38,038 nt of DNA from Chromobacterium alticapitis (lineage in GTDB: Bacteria > Pseudomonadota > Gammaproteobacteria > Burkholderiales > Chromobacteriaceae), in NCBI RefSeq assembly GCF_002924365.1, contig NZ_PQWB01000030.1:1-38038 (forward strand), given 5' to 3'. The position numbers were made by a program, and so were the translations under genes. The notes under the pieces were generated by a model, which saw only the letters and a program-made list of their open reading frames with translations, was not told the origin of the DNA and did no database searches. Within the stretch, counting starts at the first letter, position 1. Each line of letters opens with the position of its first letter. Positions 7,484 through 16,500 of this stretch are shown piece by piece.

Positions 7484-8923
7484 CTATCCGCGATCAGACT
7501 CCAGCAGCTTGCTCGCGAGTTCGGCGCGGCTCATCTGCGGGAAGCGCTTCTGCAGCAGCAGATCCAGTTCTTGCTCGAATAACTGCCATTGCGATAGTTC
7601 GACCACGCCGGCGTCGTCGTTGTGCGAGCGGATCATGCCGGCGGCCACCGTGCCGTTGTTCAGTCTATCGATAACGATCAGGCTGCCGCTGCCGCGGCAC
7701 TCGCGGTATGGATCAAACACCGCCGGGCTGTTCAAGACGATGCGGCACAAACCTATCTCGTTCAAGCTCAGCGCGTCCGCCGCGCTGTTTTGCAGCGTAT
7801 TGACATCGGTGCGGTGCAGGATGGTCTCTATGCGACCCGTCACATACTTGCCGCCAAGCTTGAAACCATACTCCTTGCCCGGACGCAGCGGCGCGTCGCT
7901 CATCGCCACCAGGTCGGCGTCGAAGCTGCGCGACACGTGCGGACGCGCCTCGTCAGCTCGCACCAGCATGTCGCCGCGAGAGATATCGATCTCGTCCTCC
8001 AGCGTCAACGTCACCGCCTGACCGACGGAGGCCCGCGGCAGATTGCCATCAAAAGTGACAATATCCTTAACTCGGCTCTGCTTGCCGGACGGCAGCGCCA
8101 CCACCAGGTCTCCCGGATGCACGGCGCCGCTGGCGATGGTGCCGCAGAAGCCTCGGAAATCCAGATTGGGGCGATTCACGTATTGCACCGGCAGACGAAA
8201 CGCGCCCAAACCCGCGTCGTGACTGATCTGAATGCTCTCCAGCAGATGCATAAGCGTTGCGCCCTGATACCAAGGCGCAGCCTCGCTGCGGCTCACCACA
8301 TTGTCGCCGCGCAAGGCGGAAATCGGCACGAAATGGATGTCAGGGATGTCCAGGTGTTCGGCGAAAGTCAGGTATTCGTCTCGGATGCGGTTGTACACAT
8401 CTTCGCTGTAGTCCACCAAGTCCATCTTGTTGACCGCGACGATGACGTGGCGGATGCCCAGCAGGCTGACGATGTAGCTGTGGCGACGAGTCTGTGTTTG
8501 CACGCCACGCCGCGCGTCTATCAGGATGATGGCAAGATTGCTGGTGGACGCGCCGGTGGCCATGTTGCGGGTGTACTGCTCATGGCCTGGGCAGTCGGCG
8601 ATGATGAATTTGCGCTTGTCCGTGCTGAAATAGCGGTAGGCCACATCGATGGTGATGCCCTGCTCGCGTTCGGCCTGCAGGCCATCCACCAGCAGCGCCA
8701 GGTCAATCTCCTGGTCCGTGGTGTTGTACTTTTTCGAGTCCCTCTCTATCGCCGCCAGCTGATCCTCGAAGATCAGCTTGGAGTCGTGCAGCAGCCGGCC
8801 GATCAGCGTGGACTTGCCGTCATCCACGCTGCCACAGGTGATAAAGCGCAGCAAGTCCTTGTTCTCATGCTGCTTCAGGTATTCCAGGATATCCCCGGAT
8901 ATCAGTTCGGATTGGTGCGACAT
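7484..8923 (-). CDS. cysN: Sulfate adenylyltransferase subunit 1 (GTPase)
   Basis: 479 residues, the GTPase subunit of ATP sulfurylase, which couples GTP hydrolysis to formation of adenosine 5'-phosphosulfate from sulfate and ATP in assimilatory sulfate reduction. EF-Tu-like motifs are intact: GSVDDGKST (K37), DCPGHEQ and NKMD, followed by translation-factor-like beta-barrel domains. Length equals that of E. coli CysN, and there is no C-terminal APS kinase (CysC) fusion. Its ATG overlaps the cysD stop by one base (TGATG), so translation is coupled. No other cys genes are in the window. Confidence 0.97.
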   Translation of the reverse strand: MSHQSELISGDILEYLKQHENKDLLRFITCGSVDDGKSTLIGRLLHDSKLIFEDQLAAIERDSKKYNTTDQEIDLALLVDGLQAEREQGITIDVAYRYFSTDKRKFIIADCPGHEQYTRNMATGASTSNLAIILIDARRGVQTQTRRHSYIVSLLGIRHVIVAVNKMDLVDYSEDVYNRIRDEYLTFAEHLDIPDIHFVPISALRGDNVVSRSEAAPWYQGATLMHLLESIQISHDAGLGAFRLPVQYVNRPNLDFRGFCGTIASGAVHPGDLVVALPSGKQSRVKDIVTFDGNLPRASVGQAVTLTLEDEIDISRGDMLVRADEARPHVSRSFDADLVAMSDAPLRPGKEYGFKLGGKYVTGRIETILHRTDVNTLQNSAADALSLNEIGLCRIVLNSPAVFDPYRECRGSGSLIVIDRLNNGTVAAGMIRSHNDDAGVVELSQWQLFEQELDLLLQKRFPQMSRAELASKLLESDRG

Positions 8924-9849
8924 CAGAAATACCCTTCCATTTTCTTCTTTTCCATCGAGCCGGCGCTATCGTGGTCGATCAACCGCCCCTGCCGCTCGGA
9001 GGTCTTGGTCAGCAGCATTTCCTGGATGATCTCCGGCAGCGTAGCCGCTTCCGACTCCACCGCGCCGGTCAAGGGATAACAGCCCAGCGTGCGGAAACGC
9101 ACCTTGCGCGTTTCTATGCTCGCCTTCTCCTCCGGCGTCAGATACTGCAGGATGCGCTCATCGTCTATCATGATCAGCATGCCGTCGCGCGCCACCACTG
9201 GACGCTCTGCGGCGAAATACAGCGGCACGATCTCAATGTTTTCCAGATAGATGTATTGCCAGATATCCAGCTCGGTCCAGTTGGACAGCGGGAACACCCG
9301 TATGCTCTCGCCCTTGTCTATCTTGCCGTTGTAGAGATTCCACAACTCGGGCCGCTGGTTCTTCGGGTCCCAGCGGTGGTTCTTGTCGCGGAAGGAATAG
9401 ACGCGCTCCTTCGCGCGGCTCTTTTCCTCGTCGCGGCGAGCGCCGCCGAAGGCCGCGTCGAACTTGTATTGGTTCAGTGCCTGCTTCAGTCCCTCGGTCT
9501 TCATCACGTCGGTGTGCTTGGCGCTGCCGGCGGTGAATGGATTGATGCCGGCGTCCACGCCGTTCTGGTTGACGTGAACGATCAGGTCCCAGCCGTTTTC
9601 CTTGGCCTGCTTGTCCCGGAGCGCGATCATGTCGCGGAACTTCCAGGTGGTGTCCACGTGCATCAGCGGAAACGGCGGCTTGCCGGGGTAGAAAGCCTTC
9701 TTCGCCAGATGCAGCATTACCGCGGAATCTTTGCCGATGGAGTACAACATCACCGGGTTCTCGAACTCCGCCGCCACCTCGCGGATGATGTGGATGGACT
9801 CAGCCTCCAGTTGTTGCAGGTGAGTCAATCTTGCTTGATCGATATCCAT
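8923..9849 (-). CDS. cysD: Sulfate adenylyltransferase subunit 2
   Basis: 308 residues, the catalytic ATP pyrophosphatase-type subunit that adenylates sulfate together with CysN. The nucleotide-binding loop is [13 protein letters not shown] (S37-S42) with [15 protein letters not shown] further on, typical of CysD. I chose ATG 9849 ([17 protein letters not shown]) because it matches the usual N-terminus of the family. An in-frame TTG at 9879 would add ten residues; neither has a strong ribosome-binding site. It is the first gene of the cysDN unit, facing an AT-rich divergent region shared with fliD. Confidence 0.95.
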   Translation of the reverse strand: MDIDQARLTHLQQLEAESIHIIREVAAEFENPVMLYSIGKDSAVMLHLAKKAFYPGKPPFPLMHVDTTWKFRDMIALRDKQAKENGWDLIVHVNQNGVDAGINPFTAGSAKHTDVMKTEGLKQALNQYKFDAAFGGARRDEEKSRAKERVYSFRDKNHRWDPKNQRPELWNLYNGKIDKGESIRVFPLSNWTELDIWQYIYLENIEIVPLYFAAERPVVARDGMLIMIDDERILQYLTPEEKASIETRKVRFRTLGCYPLTGAVESEAATLPEIIQEMLLTKTSERQGRLIDHDSAGSMEKKKMEGYF

Positions 9850-10161
9850 GCTTGCAGCCTGTTCTATGGTTGCAGCCAATCTACCGGAAATGCTCCAGAG
9901 CGTTCAAAACCGATTGGATATATCCATATACACTTAGCAAATCATAAAAAAGCAAAATCAAGATATAAAGAGAAGGCAAAAAAACTGCATCAACACCCTC
10001 AAGTTGGCGGCGGCGGCGCCGATAGTTACAATGAAAAGCATCAGGTTCTGCGCCTGCAAAACAAAAACGATCTACCGTGATGACAGCTTGACGGCTCATT
10101 AGCCCTAAATTTTTGTCATGCCGCCTGATGGCAGTTCAGGTCGGTTTCAGGAGATGATGAC
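9850..10161. other. Divergent AT-rich intergenic region between cysD and fliD
   Basis: About 310 bp with a marked AT-rich block at 9900-9990, exceptional for this window. It should hold the cysD promoter and CysB-type activator sites, which are AT-rich, but I cannot fix exact boxes. On the fliD side, TAAA at 10106 and GCCTGATG at 10123 resemble a flagellar sigma-28 promoter, with a spacing of 13 and an imperfect -10. The 72-codon - strand frame here has no ribosome-binding site and is not called. Confidence 0.4.
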
Positions 10162-11541
10162 ATGTCAGCTTCATCGATCAGCACCAATGTCGGTCCGCTG
10201 GATGTTCAGTCCATCGTCAGCCAGTTGGTCGCGGCCGATTCTCAGCCGCTGAATCAAAGCAAGCAGATGCAGTCCACCTATCAGTCGGAACTGAGCACGC
10301 TGGGCCAAGTCAGCTCGGCGTTGTCCAGCCTGCAAACAGCCGCCACCTCGCTTTCCACTGGCTCGTTTCTGCAGCAATTCAAGGCCACTTCGTCAGACAC
10401 CACGGTTGCCACCACCTCCACCTCGAGCGGCGGCATCGCCGGCACTTTTGTGCTGAATGTCAGCCAATTGGCCAAACCCCGTCAATTAGTCTTTGACCAA
10501 GATAGCACCGGTGCAGCCATCACCGACCAGAACGCCACCCTGGCCGGCGCGCCCTCGGCATTGACTTTCAAGATCGGCAGCACAAGCTCCACCGTCAGCC
10601 TGGGCTCCAACGCCTCTCTTGCATCCATTGCCAGCAGCATTAATGCGGCAGGCATAGGGGTGGCTGCCTCGGTGGTGCAATACAACAACAATTACTCTTT
10701 GGTATTGAATTCCGCCCAGTCCGGCCCCGACAACGCTTTCTCCATCACCAGCGGCGGCACGGACAGCGGCAATACATCCGGCAATACCCTGGCAGGGCTG
10801 CAGCAGAGCAGCAATGCCGCCAGCGAATCGGCCAATGCCCAGAACGCCTTGCTCAGTGTCAATGGCGTCAATGTATCGTCCAGCAGCAACACCGTAAGCA
10901 ACGTCATCAACGGCGTGTCCGTCGGACTGAATAAAGTTGGACAAACCACAGTCACCATGGCGCAAGACAATAGCGGCATAGCCTCCTCGCTGCAGACCTT
11001 CATCAACGCTTACAACCAAGTCATCACCACCTCGCAGTCCGCGGTGCAAAGCCGAACATCCGTTGGCAGCGCGCCAACCAATAACGAGATCAGCAGCGAC
11101 TTGGTCGGCTTGCAAGAACAGTTGGCCACCATGCTGGGCACACCGGTGCCTGGCGTGGATCCCAGCACCAGCTATGCCTATCTGGCTCAGGTAGGCATTA
11201 CGCAGAAAGCGGATGGCACGCTGACCTTGGATTCGAACGCCTTCAACACCGCGCTGACCAATAATCCATCCGCAGTCTCCAATTTGTTCGGCAATGCGCA
11301 AAACACAGGGATAGGCAACGTGTTCAATACCACCGTCAATGGATTGCTAGGCACGACTGGCTTCATCGCCAGCGACAAGACCAACCTGAACGCCTTGATC
11401 AGCACGGAACAAGACCGGCAAAGCCAGATGCAAAGCGCGCTGGACACCGAGCAAACCAACTTGCTGACCCAGTACTCTCAATTGAATAGCATGCTCTCGC
11501 AAATGCAGCAGTCGTCCAACAGCCTTGCCAACCTGATCTGA
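10162..11541 (+). CDS. fliD: Flagellar hook-associated protein 2 (filament cap), FliD-like
   Basis: 459 residues. FliD caps the growing flagellar filament and helps flagellin monomers fold into place. The N-terminal domain shows the expected start (GPLDVQSIVSQLVAAD) and helix repeats; the C-terminal FliD_C domain ends with coiled-coil heptads up to SLANLI. The middle is rich in Ser, Thr, Asn and Gly, as in exposed cap domains. AGGAG lies 10 nt upstream of the ATG. No other flagellar genes surround it, whereas fliD is usually beside fliC/fliS/fliT. Base composition is visibly poorer in GC than the flanking genes. It may be a second copy or an acquired one; the family call is firm. Confidence 0.88.
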   Translation: MSASSISTNVGPLDVQSIVSQLVAADSQPLNQSKQMQSTYQSELSTLGQVSSALSSLQTAATSLSTGSFLQQFKATSSDTTVATTSTSSGGIAGTFVLNVSQLAKPRQLVFDQDSTGAAITDQNATLAGAPSALTFKIGSTSSTVSLGSNASLASIASSINAAGIGVAASVVQYNNNYSLVLNSAQSGPDNAFSITSGGTDSGNTSGNTLAGLQQSSNAASESANAQNALLSVNGVNVSSSSNTVSNVINGVSVGLNKVGQTTVTMAQDNSGIASSLQTFINAYNQVITTSQSAVQSRTSVGSAPTNNEISSDLVGLQEQLATMLGTPVPGVDPSTSYAYLAQVGITQKADGTLTLDSNAFNTALTNNPSAVSNLFGNAQNTGIGNVFNTTVNGLLGTTGFIASDKTNLNALISTEQDRQSQMQSALDTEQTNLLTQYSQLNSMLSQMQQSSNSLANLI

Positions 11542-11559
11542 TACGCGGCAAATTGCCGG

Positions 11560-11584
11560 GCGGCCCAAGGGCCGCTTTTCTTTT
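11560..11584 (+). terminator. Terminator of fliD
   Basis: GCGGCC (11560-11565) pairs with GGCCGC (11570-11575) over a CAAG loop and is followed by TTTTCTTTT. It begins 19 nt after the fliD stop. Confidence 0.85.
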
Positions 11585-11644
11585 GCCCATGCGCTAGGGA
11601 TCCGGCGCCATGGAACTCCGCTCCCCGCCACACGTCCCATTTAC

Positions 11645-12724
11645 ATGAAAATAACTGTTGATCCCTCTCGCCGGCGTCTGTTGCAAGGACTTGCCCTAAG
11701 CATCAGCGCCGCCGCCCTGCAAGGATGTCAAACCATGCCCTCGCCGATCCCGCCCGTCCAGACCCGCCCTTCCCCCCGCCTCTATCTGACCGCCAGCTCC
11801 GGCATCGTGCCGGCCAAGCAACGTCAACTGGCCATTCCCAGGCTGGAGCGCGCGGGTTTCACGCTGGAAAACAAGGCGGCGCTGGAGCGCAGCTATTTGC
11901 GCTTCGCCGGCACCGACGACGAGCGGCAGGCCGACCTTGACCGGCTGCTGACGCAGCAGGAGCTGCCCTCCATCGTGCTGGCGGCGCGCGGCGGCTATGG
12001 CGCGATGCGCCTGCTGCCGCAACTAGACCTCGCGCGGCTGGGCGCGCGGCTGCGCGAATCCCAAACCCTGTTGATAGGCTACAGCGACTTCTGCTCCATC
12101 CAGTTGGCCCTCTTGGCCAAAAGCGGCGCGGGCAGCTTCGCCGGCCCCATGCTGAGCGATTTCGGCAACGCCCGCCCCAGCGCCTACGCGATGAGCGAAT
12201 TCATCGCCGCCGTCACCACGCCGCGACGCAGCCTGCGCGTAGCAGGCCCAACGCCGCGCGGCAGCGGCGAAGGCGTTTTCTGGGGCGGCAATCTCAGCGT
12301 GCTGTCCAGCCTGGCGGGCAGTCCATATCTGCCGGACATCAAGGGCGGCCTGCTTTTCCTGGAGGATGTGGGCGAGCAGCCCTACCGGCTGGAACGCATG
12401 CTGCAGCAGTTGCGGCTGGCCGGCGTGCTGCAAAAGCAGCAAGCCATTTTCCTGGGCGACTTCGCCATGCAGAACCACGTAGACTTCTACGATCCGCGCT
12501 ACGACTTCGCCGCCGTGGTCGAGGAATTGCGCCGCATCAGCGGCGTGCCGGTATACACCGGCCTCCCCTTCGGCCATATCGCCAACAAGACCACCATGCC
12601 GCTAGGCTTCCCCGCCCGCTTCCAATCCGATGGAGATGGCTTGACGCTGCAATTCCTGGACTATCCCACCGTTTCGCCGCTGGGCTTGCAGCCGCAAGCC
12701 CTGCTGGACGCCGTGCCTGCCTGA
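11645..12724 (+). CDS. LD-carboxypeptidase (peptidase family S66) with Tat/lipobox leader
   Basis: 359 residues. S66 peptidases cut the L-Lys/meso-DAP-D-Ala bond of muropeptides in peptidoglycan recycling. The catalytic set is visible: nucleophile S147 in GYSD, Glu240 in LEDVGE and His near 311 in FGHIANKTTMPLG. GGNLS at 214-218 is also typical. Unlike cytosolic LdcA, the N-terminus carries SRRRLL (8-13), a hydrophobic stretch and LQGC (25-28). That is a twin-arginine-like signal with a lipobox, so the enzyme is probably an exported lipoprotein. No clear ribosome-binding site precedes the ATG. It converges with the GNAT gene, stops only 2 nt apart. Confidence 0.92.
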   Translation: MKITVDPSRRRLLQGLALSISAAALQGCQTMPSPIPPVQTRPSPRLYLTASSGIVPAKQRQLAIPRLERAGFTLENKAALERSYLRFAGTDDERQADLDRLLTQQELPSIVLAARGGYGAMRLLPQLDLARLGARLRESQTLLIGYSDFCSIQLALLAKSGAGSFAGPMLSDFGNARPSAYAMSEFIAAVTTPRRSLRVAGPTPRGSGEGVFWGGNLSVLSSLAGSPYLPDIKGGLLFLEDVGEQPYRLERMLQQLRLAGVLQKQQAIFLGDFAMQNHVDFYDPRYDFAAVVEELRRISGVPVYTGLPFGHIANKTTMPLGFPARFQSDGDGLTLQFLDYPTVSPLGLQPQALLDAVPA

Positions 12725-12726
12725 GC

Positions 12727-13293
12727 CTAGCCGGGCGCGTCAGCGGCGCGCCTGACGAACTCCACATCGTCCATCGCGACGCCCCGGATCGTGTCATTGC
12801 CCTTCAGCACCCGGGTCTGGATGAAACCGGCTCGGCCCAGCACGCGCATGGACGCCTTGTTGCCCACAGTGACAGTCGCCCATTGCTCATGCACGCCATG
12901 CCGTTCCAGGTGGCGCGCCAGCGCCGACACAGCCTCGCTGGCATAGCCTTGCCCCCAATAGCCGGGATCGAATAGATACCCCACATTGCCGGCCACGCCG
13001 TCGGCCCGCACATCGGCATCCAGCTTGCCCAGCCAGGCACCGTCCAGCTCGCGCCTGACCGCCCAGCCGAAGCCATACTCAGCCCGCGGCTCTGTCCGCT
13101 CCAACGCCAAGGTCCGCCAGCGTGCGGCTAGCCTGTCCGCGGAAGCTGGCGCGCGCAAGGAGATCCAATCGTAGACGCGCGGCTGGCAAAACATGGGGAA
13201 CAGCGCTTCCGCATGCTCCGGTCGCAGCGGCTCCAAACGCAGCCTCTCGCTGCGAACGATGCTGTCAATGCCTTCGATATCCAATCGCTTCAT
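12727..13293 (-). CDS. GNAT acetyltransferase, RimJ/RimL type
   Basis: 188 residues. The acetyl-CoA binding region is NVGYLFDPGYWGQGYASEAV, with the Q-G-Y-A loop as motif A, and the family-typical N..S..VL...GF segment follows (NKASMRVLGRAGF). Such proteins acetylate N-termini of proteins, antibiotics or small amines; substrate unknown. It begins 28 nt after the rsgA stop with a good GAGGAAAGA ribosome-binding site, so it is probably the second gene of the rsgA unit. Confidence 0.9.
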   Translation of the reverse strand: MKRLDIEGIDSIVRSERLRLEPLRPEHAEALFPMFCQPRVYDWISLRAPASADRLAARWRTLALERTEPRAEYGFGWAVRRELDGAWLGKLDADVRADGVAGNVGYLFDPGYWGQGYASEAVSALARHLERHGVHEQWATVTVGNKASMRVLGRAGFIQTRVLKGNDTIRGVAMDDVEFVRRAADAPG

Positions 13294-13321
13294 TCTTTCC
13301 TCATGACTGTCGAACCCATGT

Positions 13322-14350
13322 TCAGCGCCGCCGTGCAGCCTTGTTGCGCGCCTTCCACTCCCCGCGCTGCTGCTGGCGCTGCAAAGGCGTCTGCTCCAGC
13401 CGCTGGGCCTCGCGTAACAGCTTGTGATAATTACGCAACCGGTCCGGATCCACGCCGGCCCTTACCGCGCAACCCGGTTCCTCCCGATGGCGGCAATCGC
13501 GGAAACGGCAATCGGAAGCCAGCGCCGCAATGTCGGCGAAACTGCCGGCCAGCGCCTGCTCGTCCAAAAGCGCCTGCAAACCGCGCACGCCCGGCGTATC
13601 GATGATGCAAGCGCCATCCGGGCATGACAGCAAGGTGCGCGAGGTGGTGGTGTGGCGGCCCCGGCTGTCATCGTCCCTCACTTGGCCCACGGCCTGAGTC
13701 GCCGCGCCCAGCAGCGCATTGCTGAGCGTGGACTTGCCGGCGCCGGAAGAGCCCAGCAGCACCAAGGTCTGCCCCGCGCCAAGCCAGGGCTGCAGCGCCT
13801 CGCGGCAGGCGGGATCGTTGCCGTTCAGCGCCAGGATGGGCGGCGCCGGCCGCAGCCTGTGTTCCAGTTCCGCCACGCGGTCTGCCGCATCGGCGCACAG
13901 GTCCGCCTTGCTCAGCACCACCACCGGCGCCGCGCCAGCCGCGGCGGCGGCCAGGCCAAGATAGCGCTCCAGCCGGCGCGGGTTGTAATCGCCGTCCAGC
14001 CCCATCACCAGCAAGGCGGTGTCGACATTGGACGCGTAAACCTGCCGTGCGCCTTCGTCGTTGAATCGCGCCAACTGATTGAACGGCTCCAGCCGCTCCG
14101 TCAGCCGCCACGGACCGCCCGATTGAGGCTGGCACAATGCCCAGTCGCCCACAGCTAGTTCGCGATGAACCTGCGGCAAGGCCTGCGCCTGCCACTCTGT
14201 CTCGCCGTCATGCGCCCAAACGCAGTCGCGCTGCACGCGGCAGACGCGCGCCAGTTGTCTATCTTGATCGCCGGCCAAGACCAGCGCTTGTTGCAGCAAA
14301 GCCGGCGTCAGGCCGATGGCGGCCAGACGCGGGAAATCGAAATTCAGCAT
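13322..14350 (-). CDS. rsgA: Ribosome small-subunit GTPase RsgA (YjeQ/EngC)
   Basis: 342 residues. RsgA is a circularly permuted GTPase that binds the 30S subunit and acts late in its maturation. G-motif order is G4 (VVLSKADL), then G1 (GSSGAGKST, K206), then G3 (DTPG), as expected for the permuted fold. An N-terminal OB-like domain precedes them, and a C-terminal zinc knuckle has Cys/His in DCRFRDCRHREEPGC. G4 reads SKAD rather than the more usual NKxD. ATG 14350 has AGGAG five nt upstream and MLNFDFPRL as N-terminus; upstream in-frame codons lie in the leader. The gene sits behind a ~280-nt leader with a 22-codon ORF. Another rsgA elsewhere in the genome cannot be excluded. Confidence 0.92.
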   Translation of the reverse strand: MLNFDFPRLAAIGLTPALLQQALVLAGDQDRQLARVCRVQRDCVWAHDGETEWQAQALPQVHRELAVGDWALCQPQSGGPWRLTERLEPFNQLARFNDEGARQVYASNVDTALLVMGLDGDYNPRRLERYLGLAAAAAGAAPVVVLSKADLCADAADRVAELEHRLRPAPPILALNGNDPACREALQPWLGAGQTLVLLGSSGAGKSTLSNALLGAATQAVGQVRDDDSRGRHTTTSRTLLSCPDGACIIDTPGVRGLQALLDEQALAGSFADIAALASDCRFRDCRHREEPGCAVRAGVDPDRLRNYHKLLREAQRLEQTPLQRQQQRGEWKARNKAARRR

Positions 14351-14383
14351 CAGAACTCCTGCGAACGCTCGCAAGCCGACACC

Positions 14384-14449
14384 GCCTGGCAGCGCCAGGC
14401 TTGATTGAGCTTCAGGAAAGGAATGAGGAAACCAGCCTGCCAGGCAGGC
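14384..14449 (-). promoter_or_regulatory. Mutually exclusive hairpins in the rsgA leader
   Basis: Two compact hairpins lie just upstream of rsgA: 14384-14400 (7-bp stem, 3-nt loop) and 14435-14449 (6-bp stem, 3-nt loop). The segment 14384-14392 is also perfectly complementary over 9 bp to 14437-14445, so a long-range helix would break both hairpins. This is the architecture of an attenuator or riboswitch, though GC-rich sequence makes chance pairing possible. No U-tract follows, so control of ribosome access is more likely than termination. Confidence 0.35.
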
Positions 14450-14533
14450 GGATGTCACCGCGCGGATGCGGTGGAAGGGAACAAGCGGGGAACGGCCGCC
14501 GGGAGGCGGCTAGAAATCAGCCGGTGAAACGGC

Positions 14534-14602
14534 TCAAACGATGCCGCATCCGAAAACCGCTACGCCAATTTGCCCTTGCGCGTGAATGTCGAATCTATCC
14601 AT
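14534..14602 (-). CDS. 22-codon leader ORF upstream of rsgA
   Basis: A short ORF beginning MDRFDIHA and ending FGCGIV before TGA. It has the best ribosome-binding site of the neighbourhood, AAGGAG eight nt before ATG (14611-14616). A promoter-like extended -10 lies ~37 nt upstream of the ATG. It ends 183 nt before rsgA, in a leader otherwise lacking coding capacity. Size and position suit a regulatory leader peptide or a free small protein; I do not recognise the sequence. Confidence 0.45.
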   Translation of the reverse strand: MDRFDIHAQGQIGVAVFGCGIV

Positions 14603-14638
14603 CTTATTCTCTCCTTGCGGCGGTTGATCGGGGCGGTC

Positions 14639-14670
14639 ATTATGCCACAAACAAATCATTTGGCATGCCA
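14639..14670 (-). promoter_or_regulatory. Putative extended -10 promoter with palindrome, rsgA leader
   Basis: On the - strand TGGCATAAT (14639-14647) is an extended -10. No -35 match is present. Instead a perfect palindrome, TGGCATGCCA (14661-14670), covers the -35 position and could be an operator. Confidence 0.45.
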
Positions 14671-14700
14671 CTTTCGCAATCACGCCACTGCACGCAAAAC

Positions 14701-14731
14701 AAAACCCGCCTGTCGCGAGAGCAGGCGGGTT
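14701..14731 (-). terminator. Terminator after accD
   Basis: Perfect 10-bp stem (14703-14712 with 14722-14731). The A-rich + strand flank before it provides U residues on the - strand transcript. It lies 27 nt after the accD stop and ends the truA-trp-accD unit; folC, a common neighbour of accD in other proteobacteria, is absent here. Confidence 0.88.
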
Positions 14732-14757
14732 GCGGGCTGCTGAAACTCAGCCGGCGG

Positions 14758-15627
14758 TCAGACCGCGGAAGGCTCCTTCAACAACAAGGCGAGCAGATCG
14801 GCGATCTTGCGCTTCAGCTCGCGCCTATCCACCACCATGTCCACCGCGCCTTTTTCCAATAGGAATTCGGCGCGCTGGAATCCTTCCGGCAGCGTTTCGC
14901 GCACGGTCTGCTCGATCACGCGGGCGCCGGCGAAGCCGATGCGCGCCTTGGGCTCCGCCATCACCACGTCGCCGAGGAAGGCGAACGAGGCCGACACGCC
15001 GCCCATGGTCGGGTCGGTCAGCACCGAGATGAAGGGCAGCTTGTGCTCGGACAAAAGCTGCAGGGCCGCGCTGGTCTTAGCCATCTGCATCAGCGAGTTC
15101 AGGCCTTCCTGCATGCGCGCGCCGCCGGATGCGGACACGCAAATGAACGGCGCCTTGGCCTCCACCGCCGCGCGCACGCCGCGCACGAAACGCTCGCCCA
15201 CCACCGAGCCCATGGAGCCGCCGATGAACTTGAATTCAAACGCGGCCACCACGGCCGGCAGCGAGTGTATGCTGCCTTGCATCACCACCAGCGCGTCCTC
15301 CTCGCCGGTTTCGCTCTTGGCCGCGTTCAGACGGTCCGGGTATTTCTTGCTGTCCTTGAACTTCAGGATGTCCACCGGGCGGACTTCCTCGCCCACTTCT
15401 CGGCGGCCCTCTTCATCCAGCAACAGGTTCAGGCGCTGGCGCGCCGTCAGCGGATGATGGTGGCCGCACTTGGGGCAGACCTGCAGATTGCTCTCCAGGT
15501 CGGTGTAATACAGTACTGCTTCGCACTCCGGGCACTTGCTCCAAAGCCCCTCGGGCACCGCGGAAGGCTTGTCGGCGCGATTTTCGCGCTTGATCTTCGG
15601 CGGGAGGAGCTTATTCAACCAGCTCAT
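14758..15627 (-). CDS. accD: Acetyl-CoA carboxylase carboxyltransferase subunit beta
   Basis: 289 residues, the beta subunit of the carboxyltransferase that, with AccA, moves the carboxyl group from biotin-BCCP to acetyl-CoA in fatty acid synthesis. The N-terminal four-cysteine zinc ribbon is complete (C32, C35, C51, C54). The crotonase-fold core follows with [11 protein letters not shown] and the oxyanion region [12 protein letters not shown]. Length is normal for the family. It follows trpA by 73 nt containing two small hairpins, and is closed by a terminator. Confidence 0.97.
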   Translation of the reverse strand: MSWLNKLLPPKIKRENRADKPSAVPEGLWSKCPECEAVLYYTDLESNLQVCPKCGHHHPLTARQRLNLLLDEEGRREVGEEVRPVDILKFKDSKKYPDRLNAAKSETGEEDALVVMQGSIHSLPAVVAAFEFKFIGGSMGSVVGERFVRGVRAAVEAKAPFICVSASGGARMQEGLNSLMQMAKTSAALQLLSEHKLPFISVLTDPTMGGVSASFAFLGDVVMAEPKARIGFAGARVIEQTVRETLPEGFQRAEFLLEKGAVDMVVDRRELKRKIADLLALLLKEPSAV

Positions 15628-15648
15628 GCTGACTCCTTGAATCTAAGC

Positions 15649-15692
15649 GCCGGGACAGTTCCCGGCACATGAACGGGGGCTTGGCGCCCCCG
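15649..15692 (-). repeat. Two hairpins between trpA and accD
   Basis: Stem A pairs 15649-15655 with 15660-15666; stem B pairs 15674-15680 with 15686-15692, both 7 bp. Neither is followed by a U-tract on the - strand, so they are not classical terminators. They may set relative accD expression or protect the 3' end of the trp message. Confidence 0.4.
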
Positions 15693-15700
15693 TCGGTGTT

Positions 15701-16489
15701 CTAGCGGATGGCGGCCTTCAATTCGGCCACCAGACGTGTTAACTGCTCTCTGGCAGTTTCGGGTGTCGCCGCCTCGATTTCCTGCACCAGCCTGCTGCCT
15801 ACCACCACGGCATCGGCGGTGGCCGAAATGGCCTTCGCGGTTTCGGCGTCGCGAATCCCGAAGCCCACGCCTATCGGCAGCGGCAGTTGTTGTCTAAGGG
15901 CAGCAATTTTACGCGCTACGTCGTCAATGTCCAGATGTCCGGCGCCGGTCACCCCCTTCAAGGACACATAATAGACATAGCCGCGCGCCAATTTGGCGAT
16001 TTCCGCCACGCGCGACGGCGGCGTGGTGGGCGCGATCAGGAATACCGTGTCCAGTCCCTCGGCGTCCAGCGCGGCCTGCAGCTCGGCCGACTCTTCCGGC
16101 GGGCAATCCACCGTCAGCGCGCCGTCCACGCCAGCAGCCTTGGCCCGCGTGGCAAATTCGGTATAGCCCATGGCGCACAAGGGATTCAGATAACCCATCA
16201 GCACCACAGGCGTGACGTCGTCGTTCCGGCGAAACTCGGCCACCATTTCCAGCACGTGGCGCAAGCCCACCTTGTGGATCAGCGCGCGCTCGGAGGCGCG
16301 CTGGATCACCGGGCCATCCGCCATGGGGTCGGAAAACGGCACGCCCAGCTCGATGATGTCGGCGCCGCCATCCACCAGGCCGTGCATCAGCGACACGGTC
16401 ATGCCGGGATTGGGGTCTCCAGCCGTGATGAACGGGATCAGGGCCTTTTTGCCGGCCAGCTCGGCAAAGCGTTTTTCTATGCGTGACAT
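15701..16489 (-). CDS. trpA: Tryptophan synthase alpha chain
   Basis: 262 residues. Cleaves indole-3-glycerol phosphate to indole and glyceraldehyde 3-phosphate; the indole passes through a tunnel to TrpB. Catalytic E47 ([11 protein letters not shown]) and D58 (MADGP) are present, and the (beta/alpha)8 barrel is full length. It starts 11 nt after the trpB stop, consistent with coordinated expression of the complex. Confidence 0.97.
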   Translation of the reverse strand: MSRIEKRFAELAGKKALIPFITAGDPNPGMTVSLMHGLVDGGADIIELGVPFSDPMADGPVIQRASERALIHKVGLRHVLEMVAEFRRNDDVTPVVLMGYLNPLCAMGYTEFATRAKAAGVDGALTVDCPPEESAELQAALDAEGLDTVFLIAPTTPPSRVAEIAKLARGYVYYVSLKGVTGAGHLDIDDVARKIAALRQQLPLPIGVGFGIRDAETAKAISATADAVVVGSRLVQEIEAATPETAREQLTRLVAELKAAIR

Positions 16490-16500
16490 GCGGCTTCCCC

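Noticed and set aside
9881-10099. 72-codon - strand frame upstream of cysD
   Set aside because: No ribosome-binding site, lies in the AT-rich promoter region, and its hydrophobic stretch simply reflects T-rich sequence.
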